DNA of 64,000 nt from Epiperipatus broadwayi (Eukaryota > Onychophora > Udeonychophora > Euonychophora > Peripatidae), in NCBI GenBank assembly GCA_028023455.1, contig JAQFVV010012496.1, positions 746,001 through 810,000 on the forward strand, in the 5' to 3' direction. The first letter of the stretch is position 1; each line of letters begins with the position of its first letter. The translations under genes were made by a program, and so were the position numbers. Below the pieces are notes generated by a model that was not told the origin of the DNA, searched no databases, and saw only the letters and a list, made by a program, of their open reading frames with translations. Positions 24,632-35,639 of this stretch are shown piece after piece.

Positions 24632-24848
24632 TTATATCTATATATATATATTAACCATCAAAGTCCTTAATTTTATTTTTGATCATTATCAAAAGAATAG
24701 GATAGCCCAAGTATTAGGAAGATATAACAGTAAAAAAAAAAATTCAACCCTTCATAAAATCCAACTATAAATGCAATTAAACTATAAGAATATACTAAAA
24801 TAGTTGTAAGTGTTTAAAATTTTAACTTAAATTAAAATTTTAAATTTC
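24298..24848 (+). mobile_element. gypsy 3' untranslated region
   Basis: Noncoding DNA between the integrase stop and the polypurine tract, matching 14870-15425 on the other strand. It contains an AT dinucleotide tract at about 24590-24622 absent from the minus copy. A short open frame across the tract is not a gene. Confidence 0.7.
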
Positions 24849-24864
24849 CGAAGGGAAAGGGAAA
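24849..24864 (+). promoter_or_regulatory. Polypurine tract
   Basis: CGAAGGGAAAGGGAAA sits directly before the 3' LTR start (TATAAT at 24865), the expected site of plus-strand DNA priming in an LTR retrotransposon. The minus copy has the corresponding complement at 14855-14871. Confidence 0.8.
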
Positions 24865-24955
24865 TATAATAGTAACTTACAGTTATTATTATTGGTCTAA
24901 CATGTTTTATCTCTTAGGAAATTATTTATAAATATAAATTTTTATTTGACTATTT

Positions 24956-25003
<48 letters not shown>

Positions 25004-26992
25004 TTGAGTTTTAAATAATACATACCTTAAGCTTTTGAGTAAAATGCCAGATTTGAAGTTAAGAATAAATACTTATATATTTTTTTTATTTTATTATTAA
25101 ATCTTAATGTCAACGGAACAATTGATAGTTGAGTTAAGCATGAACTTGTAATAACACACGAGCAGATTCATTCGTTCTCTTGTTATTAAAAAGGGAAGAA
25201 AAAGAAAATCATTTCTCTTTAAAAATAACTTTTTCTTTTATCAATACTACTGTTCAATGATTGGAATTTAAACATTAACTTTTCCAAATTAAGATAATCT
25301 GTGGATTAAAAGTCTGCAAGGAAAATATTTTAATTTTCTATTAAATCTTAAAGGAATAGCAATATAAAAGAAAAGAACGTCTGTTTAAGTTTTTTTTGGA
25401 AACTACGTTGTTTTAACACTTCCATTATTCTTCAGATATATATAAATTTAAGATAATTATATATATTAAGGATAAAACAATGTGCAGTGAGTAGTATAAT
25501 TATTATATCATAAAAGATTTTGAAACCAACATTGCATGCTATTTTAAAATATTTTGAAATATTGGATATATAGAACGTCTAATGATAATAGAAAAATGAA
25601 GATTAAGAACATCTACATTCGAAGAATATTTATTTTATTTCACATTAATCAAATCATTGGATATTATTAACAGTTTATTATTTAAGGATAAATAAAATCA
25701 TCATTATACCAATGGATTAATAATATACTTTGTAAAAGATCTTCATTAGGATGATGAACTATAGACTTCAATATCTACTCTCAACTCTATTATAAATAAG
25801 TTTTCTTTATTATTTATTTATATATATTATAATAATGCTTATATTATTTTAATATGTTTATTATTATTATTATCTTTATTTCAAATTTGGCATCGCATCA
25901 TTATATCTTAATAGGAAAATTATATTTATTATTAAATATAATTAATTGAAAGCTTGACATAATTCATCAAATTAGATGAGGGATATAAAGAATAGTTATT
26001 ATTTGACAGATATCTTAAACAGGATTATATTGTATTTACTACGTAATATTGTAAACGTTTAATGTACTTTATTTATCAAAAATACATATAATATATAAGT
26101 TATACAATTGCAAATAGTACTTATATATTGGTAATTATGAAACATATAAATAAAAACGGTAAATAAATTAATAAGTTACATAAATTATTAATTTTTGAAC
26201 CCAGATATTGTTTTTATATATCTGTTAATTTAAACTATTTTCTTTAATTTTTGAAAGTTTATTATAGTATTGAATTTTATCATAGGGTATTAAATAAAAA
26301 TATTATTTATTAATATTTTTAAAATGATAAAATTCATCCATATTTATTTATTAATATTTTATCTATTATATTATATTTTTTATTATTTATTAAATATTGA
26401 TTTATTAACTTGATCTCTTTGTCTAATCATTATTGAATTATATTATATATATGCTAGTATTATAAATATCATATGAATATCAATTGTAATTAATGCTTAT
26501 ATAAAGGCATATAAATAATAACTTGTTTTGAATTTTCCCTGAAGAGAGCTAATTGCAAATTCTCCATGAGTTTGAATATTGTGGCATAATGGTGACTGAA
26601 AGAGGGATGAAAGATGGATGAACTAGTCTAAATTATATTAAAACTTATTTAAAGATTATTGAGCTAGCATAAAAAAGATAGATATAATCATGGACTTAGT
26701 ATTTCATTGATTCATTTCTAGCATTCTACCTGAAGACCCAAAGTCCGATTGTAGTGAAATGCATATCCTCTTTCTAGGGAATTTAATCATCCCCATATAT
26801 ACAACTTAGATTTTAAATATAATCCATTTTGTTATATTTGGCGAACCTAACTATGAAGCATTAAGTTAATGATTTCCAAGCATTAAATATAATCGATTCT
26901 ATTATATTTGGTATATCAACTGGGATGATTAAATGCCATTCCATTATATTTGGTGCCTCAACTAAGGCTATCAAATAGGCTGTCCCATTATA
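24865..26992 (+). mobile_element. 3' LTR of Ty3/gypsy element
   Basis: Direct repeat of 16316-18426. It contains a longer AT microsatellite (about 24959-25000) than the 5' LTR and ends ATTATA at 26987-26992. The following GTAAGAAGAAGACC has no match to the sequence before 16316, so no target-site duplication is seen. Most differences from the 5' LTR are single-base changes and small repeat-length changes. Confidence 0.9.
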
Positions 26993-27039
26993 GTAAGAAG
27001 AAGACCATTTAAATATGCAGAAGAGAGATTAGCAGAATA

Positions 27040-27420
27040 CAGACAGAATCTGTAATATTTAAATACAAGTATAGTATATATACTTAAGCTAGATGTAATT
27101 AGAGGGGATTTTAACCCAGACTTTTAATCTTTATTCAGTCATCCATTATATGTGTAATCTTTTATTGTAAAAGATAATTTGTATATTTGCTGAAATAATG
27201 TTATGTTTTGAAGAAAATATGGATAAAAACATAAATGTATATAGGATAGAAAATAGAAATATTAAAATATTTAATTAAAGTGCACATTAAAATCATTTAT
27301 CTTATGCTTCAATTTGCATAACATTGTTTTTGAAATACAAACATGATTCATATACTTAGAGCTCAAATGTAATTATAGGGAAAGTCTGTATTCAAATCCC
27401 CTGCTGTTTAACATTTAATT
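27040..27420 (-). mobile_element. SINE-3 end fragments
   Basis: Two pieces carry the B-box-side terminus: 'gattttaacccagactttta' near 27107 in minus orientation, and 'agtctgtattcaaatcccct' near 27384 in plus orientation. Together they make a small inverted pair separated by about 240 bp of AT-rich DNA. Confidence 0.5.
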
Positions 27421-27739
27421 GTACATTACCTCTTTCATTGCTTAGTTTGAGTTGCAAGACTGAAAGCCAGGAAATCATTTTAATTTACAATGACCTAGAT
27501 TATTATATTTTAAATTTTATTATTATTTAATTATATTCCAATAGACATTTTTTCAGGCAAACATTTCCAAATCAATCCTATTAACTGTTAAGAAATGAAT
27601 GGTAAGTGGAATTGTAACCACCTTTAGCTATATGTAAAATAAGAATAGAAACTATCTAAACCTATGGTGTGGTAGTTAGCACACCTGATGATCAGTGACT
27701 TCCTTTTCAAGGTTATCAATGAAGATTTTACTTTGTAGA

Positions 27740-29040
27740 TTACTTTGTAAAGGTTGTTTTATTATTACATAATCTAAGCATTGCTGTTACATTTTGATAA
27801 ATATTCTTCAGAATATGACAATATCCTAGGTTATTAATTTGATGATCCAGTGATTTACTTACCGGAGAAATGCTTGTAGAATCAAATGCCTTTTCATAAT
27901 CTACAAATCCAGAATATAATGACAATTCATATTCATCGGTCCTTTCTTTAACTTCTCTCAATACTTGGATATGATCTACTGTACTAAAACCACTTTTAAA
28001 TCCAGCTTGTTTTTTTGGTCAGTTGAAATCCAAAATTGTCTGTAGATGAGTTGTAATTGTCTTGGTAAAAATTTTGTAATTCAAATCTAACTTGAAACTT
28101 TGCATGTGAATAGCACCTATATTATTTTACAAGTATAAAAATTTTGTATAAAAGTGATAAAAGACCGATATGGAGTCACTCTGTTTTACACCCTTCTTAA
28201 TATTAACCTTCCTAGTATCATTATGTAATCTAATTGTTGCTGTTGCATTTTTATAAATATTTCTCAGAATATGGCAATATCCTGGATCCATACCTTGATA
28301 ACCCAATGCTTTAATCACTGAAGAAATAAGCATAGATTCAAATATCTTTCCATTATTCTATAAATCCAAAGTATAACTTATATTCATTGGTCCTTTCTAT
28401 AACTTCTTTCAATACTTGGATATGATCCAGCTTGTTCTTTTGGTTGTTGAAATCCAAATTTCTCTGCAAATGAGTTGTAATTGTCTTGATAACATTTTTG
28501 TATAAAACTGATAAAAGACTGATATGGCATTACTGTTTTACACCCTTATCAATGTTAACCTTCCTAATATCATTATGTAATGTAATTGTTGCTATTGCAT
28601 TTTATAAATATTCTTCAGAATATGACAATATTCTGGGACTATATCTTCGTGATCCAATGCTTTAATCACTGAAAAAATACATATAGAATCAAATGCCTTT
28701 TCATAATGTACAAATCCAAAGCATGGTGGTAACTCATATTCATTGGTCCTTTCTATAATCTCTCAATGCTTGGATATGATCTACTGTACTAAAACAACTT
28801 TTAAATCCAGTTTGTCCTTTTGGTTGGTTGAAATCCAAAGTTCACTGTAGACAGGTTGTAATTATTTTGGTCAAGATTTTGTCGACTGATAGGTTTGTAA
28901 TTTCTAATATCTTCTTTATCACCGTTTTTTAAATATTAATGCTAATACTGCATTCTTCCAATCATTTGGCACATCTTTATCATTTAGATATTTGGTGTAT
29001 AACTTTGCCCAAAAAATTTTTATTTCTTCATCTGCTTTTT
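27740..29040 (-). pseudogene. Non-LTR RT with triplicated RT segment
   Basis: Minus-strand translation in shifting frames gives RTE-like RT blocks. At the upstream end (28890-29040) are NDWKNAVLALIFKK and the RNYKPIS-like block. The same stretch then occurs three times in tandem: about 28493-28890, 28130-28492 and 27740-28080. Each copy carries the VDHIQ...VDYEKAFDS core (catalytic Asp of motif A region) and the GYCHILKNIYKNATATIRL block. The best unit reads GFVDYEKAFDS in one piece (27740-27961). Copies differ from each other by several percent with many frame breaks, so they arose by old duplication and are dead. A further relative is at 46140-46690. Confidence 0.82.
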
Positions 29041-29115
29041 TAAGATATCAATTATAATATATAGGAGGTTTGAACTCAGACTTTCGCACGACCTTTTAGA
29101 CCATCCATTATAATT
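29041..29115 (-). mobile_element. SINE-3 end fragment
   Basis: The terminal 'aggtttgaactcagacttt' and 'gcacgacc' modules of a minus-orientation SINE-3 copy, cut off after about 70 bp. Confidence 0.5.
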
Positions 29116-29149
29116 TTATCATAACTAGAAGCTTTTCTCTTCTTCATAA

Positions 29150-29475
29150 ATTTCAGACACTTGATGAAGTATGGAGAAATGTATATTAGGAGTAATAAGA
29201 AATCAAAAATGACATGCATGGATCGGAGAACAATCAGATATTACGAACATCATGGATAGAATTAGAAAACTGGAGTGAAGTTGGGCTGGAAATATTGGTA
29301 GAATAGATGATAATAGATGGACAATTGAAATCTTAAACTGGATTCCAAGAGATTGTGAGGTAGATGGAAGAAATAACGAAATGTGTTGCGGTAATGTGGA
29401 GAAGAGAGACTAGAGATTAAAAAAGATGGGGAGACCTTCATGCTGCAGTGGATCGATAATAGTTGAAAATGGCGA
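29150..29475 (+). pseudogene. Non-LTR retrotransposon C-terminal fragment
   Basis: Plus-strand translation gives MERCMLGVIRNQK, a Gln/Thr linker, RIRKLE, SWAGNIGRIDDNRWTIEIL, NWIPRDC and, after frame shifts, RWRDEI- and GETF-like pieces. This is the conserved C-terminal region of RTE-like or endonuclease-type non-LTR polyproteins. It lies close to the RT pseudogene at 27740-29040 but on the opposite strand, so it is a separate fragment or one half of an inverted copy. Several internal stops make it a pseudogene. The same region is found at 12350-12510. Confidence 0.8.
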
Positions 29476-29599
29476 TAATGATAATGATGATTAGCAAATT
29501 ATAAGACGTCATTTATTTTGGTTAGCATAAAAATAACTGTAGTTTTAATTTTTTTTAATAGATACTCGTTTTATAATGCTTCAAATAAAGGACTACGTG

Positions 29600-29845
29600 T
29601 GTGTTGAGATAGCTAAACGAATCTGTAAATTGAAAATAACGTTACATCAAAATATCAATTTTCAATATTCAATATATATATACAGCAAAAAAATATTGAT
29701 TCTAGACATTTTATTACAATATTGAAAAATTATATTTAAGAAACTAAAATCGAGATTTATTAAAATTACAAAATTTTTACTATTTATATATATCGACAGT
29801 TGATATTTTGATGTAAAGTTAACAGATTCAGAGACAGGTGCAACT
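29600..29845. repeat. Short element with inverted termini
   Basis: The ends carry inverted copies of a 20-45-bp sequence with the shared core TTACATCAAAATATCAA (left about 29641-29657; right, complemented, about 29801-29817) plus an outer GAATCTGT (left 29618, right complement near 29825). The interior is AT-rich and noncoding. It is consistent with a MITE, but no target-site duplication was confirmed. Confidence 0.55.
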
Positions 29846-30164
29846 TTTATATTTTTACCAAATGGTTTTAAAAGCTTCAGTGAAATTAACTACAAAATTT
29901 TTATAAAGATAAGACAGCTAAATGATTCCGTTCTTTGGAAGAGGTGAGCCATTATTAGTTCAAGAGTGGCGCAATTCTAATGCAGATAGCATTGAAAATG
30001 ACTACATTTCAAAAATATTTATAAAGTCAAAATATTATTATGTAATTTGAATATTGTTATTAAAACTATTTAATGTTATTACTTGTATATATATTGAGCA
30101 TAATAGTGATATTTGTGATATCGGAGAAACAGACAAAAATGTTTTGTATTCATATATATATATA

Positions 30165-30365
30165 TTGGGAGCACTGATTATATATGTGTGGGAGATGATA
30201 ATCTGGACGAGCTGATGAGTGCTGGTTTAGTATGAAATACGTTTATTGGTGATTATTTATCTTTTCTACATGTGTGTGGTTATGTGTATCAGTTGTATGA
30301 GATATTGTGGATAGTCGGTGGGTGCTTAAAAGTCTGAGTTCAAATCCCTTATATATTGGAGGAAT
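30165..30365 (+). mobile_element. SINE-3, 3' half
   Basis: Modules 'gagctgatgagtgctggtt', 'ttggtgattatttatcttt', 'gtgtgtggttatgtgtatc' and the B-box-like end 'gtctgagttcaaatccctt' (about 30332) are in order. The 77-residue open frame that starts inside it runs on into unrelated AT-rich DNA and is not supported as a gene. Confidence 0.65.
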
Positions 30366-31104
30366 TAATTTACACGTGGACACATCGCATCATACATGTA
30401 TATATTTTAAATTTATGATTTATGTGCGTGCTTGTGCTAAATTCACAGAACGATTTTTAAAATATTTAAAATTAATTGTTGAAAATAGGCAAAAAAAGTA
30501 CATGAAAGAACTTTTGATATTATATATTGAGGACATGTGATGATATTCGTTTATGAGAGTTAGCTAGGAACAATACCTAAATAAGTATCTCACCTATTGG
30601 CTTGTAAGACAATATACTGGTTCATCAGAATGTAGATTTTATTTCTAAAATAAACAGTTGCTTCTGCCTCCTTTCATCTATCTTTCTCAAATCATCACTT
30701 CATTTAATTGTTTCCTTTTATCCTCCCGATTTTAATCACTTATATTAATTTGGCTCAGATGCCATAAACTTTTGATATCATTTATGCATTCCTTGCACAA
30801 ATTATGACAATAAGGCTGTGTGCTTTTACCTTATTTTTATTCTTTGTAAAAAGTCTTATGCATTTTTTTGTCTTTTTAACTGTGTTCTTTTAAGAAGTTA
30901 GATCGTACTTGCTTAGGAATAACTGTTAATAATTGATGAATTATATACACACAGCTTTTAATCATCTTTAACAGCCATTTTGATGAATCATAATGTTAAC
31001 TCCAAAAAAGAAAAAGAGTTGAGAGACAAAGATTATGAAAACCGCCACCACTAGTAGCAAAAAATGTTAGAGCCTAAATTGATGTGAGCTTTTTTGAAAG
31101 TTTG

Positions 31105-31340
31105 TGATGATGGTATTTTAATTGTATTCATATATTGGACTATTTTTATCATTTTATATTGAGTATTGAATGTCTTTAGAAAAATTTAACTATTTAAATT
31201 TTCAAAGTACATTCAACTGTTAATAGTAGCACTCAGGTTAGTATATGCACAATGTTTTGAGAGGTATTACATTTCTCTCTTCTTCAGGTCTTGCTGGCTT
31301 GATCAGTGATAGTACTAGCATGGGAATCGAATTTTGCAAT
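31105..31340 (-). mobile_element. SINE-2 copy, minus orientation
   Basis: Starts on the plus strand with the inverted family tail ('tttgtgatgatggtatttt'), continues through the body (minus strand CTGAAGA, GAGAG hairpin, AAAAC at about 31248-31290) and ends in the B-box region 'gcatgggaatcgaatt', where the head is lost. A SINE-3 copy begins immediately after. Confidence 0.7.
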
Positions 31341-31737
31341 ATGTATTAAATGGATGATGTCCTGTACATGAGGGGTCAGATTGATTTTAAGTCAGCATGG
31401 GTGTGATGAGAATCTCGGCTTCAGGGCGACCTTTGAGCTTTCCATCATCAGATTTTCAATTGGATGGAAGGTTGAAGAGTTGGAGTATGGATTGGAGCCT
31501 GTCCATTAAAGTATGAAGATTGGCTATCTTAATATATAACTGAGCACTTTTTGCATATATGTATAGAGATGATAATCTGGACCAATAGATTATTGCTGGT
31601 TTAGTATGAGATATATATATATTGGTGATTATTTATTTTTTTGACATATATGTGTTCAAGTGTATTAGTGTTATGAGATAGAGTGAAGAGTGGTGGGTTG
31701 TGTGAAAGTCTGTGCTCATATACCCTAAATTAATAAC
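31341..31737 (+). mobile_element. SINE-3, near full length, inserted by SINE-2
   Basis: All modules are present from 'tgtacatgaggggtcagat' (31363) to the end 'aaagtctgtgctcatatac' (31707). The B-box-like end is decayed here. It lies between minus- and plus-orientation SINE-2 copies, so this block may be a SINE-3 inserted into an inverted SINE-2 pair. Confidence 0.65.
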
Positions 31738-31739
31738 AC

Positions 31740-32070
31740 TCTAATCAACTGAGCAGAATATGGAATTTTATGGTAATGCTCTAGGAAGACTCAATTCATT
31801 AGAGCATCACCCTAAAATTCAATATTCAAGAATCTAAGGATGCAGGTTCGATTCCCATGCTAGTAATGTTATTGGTCAAGCCATCAACAACTAAATAAGA
31901 GAGAATAATATCTTTCAAAACATTATGCATATATTAACCTGTGTGCTGTTACTAACAGTTGAATATACTTCGAAAATTTAAATAAAGTTAAATTTTTTTA
32001 AGGGTATTTAATACTCAATAATTGATGATGAAAATAGTCGAATATATAAATACATCTAAATTGCTGTGTT
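31740..32070 (+). mobile_element. SINE-2 copy, plus orientation
   Basis: Head remnants (AGAGCATCACCC at 31801, B box GGTTCGATTCCC at 31845-31856) are followed by a decayed body (31890-31925) and the AT-rich tail ('actcaataattgatgatga', then 'aatatataaatacatctaa'). The head's first part is preceded by an inverted duplicate near 31742-31785. Confidence 0.7.
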
Positions 32071-32350
32071 TATATTTAAATAAATAAAAATGTTAACAGA
32101 CACACTATGAAATATTGACTTTGTTAAAATGGAGAGCTGTCTAATGATAAAATTCTTTGTGATTGAGCTTAAAGCTGTCTGAGGATAGGAAGATAAAGAA
32201 TAGAGAAAAAATGGTGGAAAACTGAAGAAAAAGATTTGTCAATAAAGCTATTTTATTTATCTAGTTCACTCATAAAAAACATAAGTATACAGGCATTGTT
32301 ACTGACCTTTTTCTGTTCCTACTCACTTTAAAACCTATAGTGTGCTAAAT

Positions 32351-32381
<31 letters not shown>

Positions 32382-33905
32382 TTGCCTGCATATTTGCGAT
32401 TATAAAAAACTTGTAATATAAAATTAATATAAATGTTTGTGTGTGTGTGTGTGAATACGAAGATTTTCATGGGTTACATGTATATATATTTATTGTATTT
32501 GTAATAAAAATTATAAATTGATGAACCCACAAAATATATCATATAATAAATACAGCATTGAGTTAATTGTTATATTGCATTTATTGGTCTTAACCAATAA
32601 AACCAAACACTGGTCTAAACATGTTTTCATTTTCAAAGTAGTTTAAAAACACTTGCAAAATGATGCCTATTAATGCCTGTGGTAGTTTTTCCCACCACTT
32701 TCTAAGTCCACAAAAAGTGAAATATTTTTTTATTCAAGAGATTAAAAAACAATTACCAAAGCAAGATCGAACAAATATGGCTAATAGATAAGCTGGGTCA
32801 TGCTGAATTTAATTAAAAAGTGTTTCATACTCAAGATTTTGAGGGCTAATACTTTCTCAGCATAAAACTCACACTCTTTTCTTTGCCACCAAATGGAATG
32901 TTTACATTTTACATTTTAACATATCATATGAACGTTTCAGAAGTTACAGATAAAATACCTGACTATTATGAATTAAATCTGAGAGAAAAATGCCATTTGC
33001 ATCTAAAAAAAAAAATCAAGATTGTCTTAATATTGGACTTCTCTTATGATGCTTTTCGAAAAAGTGGTTAATTTAACACTTCAATTAAACCATTTATAAA
33101 CTTGTGTTTTTATGAGATTCACTTGCTTGTAATCCGTTTCAAGCATTACAACTGTTTTTCCTGCCATTTTCTGTAAATGAAAACAGAATTTCATATTGTT
33201 CGAACTTTTCAGTCATAAATATTGCCAATTACATAAAATATACTTTACAAGAAAGTGTGCTATGTGATACCACATTTTTACACAGTGATATCATTTCACT
33301 GATTGATGCAAAATGGTTCTTGCAAAAAGTGAGTAACAGCAGAACCATATATTCCAACAGGTGTGCAAACCAGAGAATAATTCTGGATATTTTTGGGCTT
33401 TCCCTCACATATATTTAAATAGCAGTTCACTTGCAAAAAAAATATGGTTCTTGTAACTCCAGAAAAAAAATCAAAGATAGAAAAACACAAGCAACAATGA
33501 TAATGGAAGTAATAGGAATATTTTAGAGATGTTTTTTACAATGACTATGCGAACCAATTCCTAGATCATAATCAAAACTAGTTCATCTATATATGTGGTA
33601 ATTTTAAATGCTCTTTTTTACCTTCCGCAATGATTTTTACTTTTTGAAAAGCATCAGTATTCTGTTTTAATTGTAGTTCAATAATCAAACCTCAACATAT
33701 TTTTCCAGTGAAAGCAATCAATATTATATCTTTTTAGAGTGTCTTAAAATGTAAACTGGGTCTGCGTTTTCCATGAAAATGATGTTAAAGTTCACCCTAA
33801 GATTCTCTTTAGGAAATCTGTTACCAACCATTTGCTTCACATGACCAATCTAACAAAAAATGAGTATACCATTGTATTTTTATTCTTATTGGAAAAATGG
33901 AAGAG
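32071..33905. other. AT-rich intergenic DNA, no supported gene
   Basis: Contains TA/TG dinucleotide runs near 32350-32380 and 32433-32452. Short open frames at 32883-33071 (plus) and 33296-33490 (minus) have no recognised domain. Confidence 0.45.
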
Positions 33906-33911
33906 TAATCA

Positions 33912-34105
33912 ACATGGTTTGGTTCAGTGGTAGAAGATCCGACTCTTGAGCATAAGGTTCTTGAATCAATTCCTGGTCTGGAACTACCAATGGTCAAACA
34001 TTATATGAACTCCCAAGCTATAAATCCATTTTGGATTTCTTTAGATGGACATATAAATTGAACTTATGGTCTGGCTATTGTATTTTGGGAATCTTATGCA
34101 GTATC
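33912..34105 (+). mobile_element. tRNA-Gly-like SINE or tRNA relic
   Basis: TGGTTCAGTGGTAGAAGA (about 33920) matches a tRNA A box with the flanking D-arm found in tRNA-Gly. A degraded T-arm follows at about 33960-33980. The body extends to about 34105 without a closed acceptor stem. Only one copy was noticed in the window, so the SINE reading is less secure than a tRNA pseudogene with flank. Confidence 0.45.
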
Positions 34106-34384
34106 CAAAAATGACAATTGTAAATGCTTTTATATTAAATCCTATTCTAACTTTTATACAATAAATTAAGCAAAATAACAACTCTACATATAAGTAATTT
34201 AGAAACGATAATTATAATTTCATTATGATGATATCTATATTTTATCTCATTATATGCGGTACTTATGTATTGTTTTTTCGCTCTCTTCGCCAAGTGTTTT
34301 TTGGTTAATTATTCATTTTCAATTATTTGAAAGTATTTATTTAATTAAAAAATGTGTGCTAATATATCTCCCAAGCTTTATTGA

Positions 34385-34565
34385 CGAATGCTGCAAGGGA
34401 TTAAAATCTCAATATAGAAATTATACCCACACCGGTTTCAAGCTATTGGCTTTCCTCATTAAGATGCTAAGACATTTGAGCTAGAGTCAGAAATATCCTA
34501 ATGCCTCATAAAGCCAATCGCTTGAAACTAATCTGGGCCTGGGAATAATTTCTATATATTTTAAA
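34385..34565. repeat. Inverted pair of hammerhead-like modules
   Basis: A minus-strand module (34385-34470) and a plus-strand module (34490-34565) share AAGCCAAT(A/C)GCTTGAAAC and AATAATTTCTATAT. Each has a hairpin (AAGC/GCTT) followed by GAAAC, then a CCGGTGTGGG or CTAATCTGGG end. The CTGATGA box is mutated in both (TTAATGA; CTCATAA). It is therefore a decayed pair with the same layout as the ribozyme-like motif at 39007-39048. Confidence 0.55.
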
Positions 34566-34569
34566 TGTT

Positions 34570-35630
34570 TTCTCTTGTGGCATTTATCGATAAAACTTGG
34601 TAGAGCTATTAGCATAATCTTTTTTTAGTTTATAATTATAAGCTTTTCAAATTAAATCATGTGATGTATGCCTTTATTTTATTCACTATTTGTTTGTTTG
34701 TTTGTTTTTTCAAAAAATTTTTATTAAACATGTGTTACTTATTAAGTTTTAAAAATATTAGGAAATTGAATATAAATTGGTATTGAAAAAATTATATATT
34801 TTTTTATAAATGCCATTCACAATATTTAATAAATTATTTTTTTAGACATTATAAAGTACAAACTGTTAGCAGATTGCGAGCATCGCTATGGCTCTTTTTA
34901 TGGTGTTAAGGTTATAGCTTTAAACTATATTACTTTACATAATGACTATGTGCTTTACAAATTTAATTATTACAACTTTAATTATTTTTCCTAACTTTTT
35001 GCAAAAATGATTAAAATTTGGAACCTACCAGTGAGAGAAGATGCAGTGAAGTATTTTTGAAATTATGAAAAAATAGTGCCTACACTAATTGTGTGCTAAT
35101 GGGCATGATATGAAACTTTATGTGTGAATTGAAATAATGGTGGTGTAATCTCAAATGTTTTCAAGTTTATTCTTTCATCATGTTTTTCATTTGGTTTATT
35201 ATAGTTATATTAAATTTTATGTAATTATGATCGAGTTTTGTGTAATTTATTGTGTTTTTATAATCATCTTAAAAAAATTTCAATGAAATATTTAATATGA
35301 TGATCATCTTAAAAAACAACAGCCATATTGTTTAAAACATAATGCCCCTGAAAATGGATAATTAAGCAAAAATCATCAAGTGAAGAGAGCAAAGGAACAA
35401 TACATAAGTATCAAGGCTATAGCAGCATATTGGAGTCTATGTTGTATAGAAATTTATCACTTGCAGGCTTCTTAGTGATTCTGCAGTGTCACCTAGCGGC
35501 CACAGTATGCATAACTGAAAACTATCAATTTTTTTAATTTCAATTATTTAAGAAAATTGTTTTGTACATTGATTCAAAATATATAAAAAATGTGATCTTT
35601 TGAATTGACTAGTATACCATAATCATTAGC
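34570..35630. other. AT-rich intergenic DNA
   Basis: I see only a TTTG tetranucleotide run (about 34688-34707) and homopolymer tracts. No gene or named repeat is supported. Confidence 0.45.
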
Positions 35631-35639
35631 ATAAGTATT

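Noticed and set aside
16316-26992. Endogenous retrovirus with an envelope gene
   Set aside because: The DNA between the integrase stop (24297) and the 3' LTR (24865) is only about 570 bp and noncoding.
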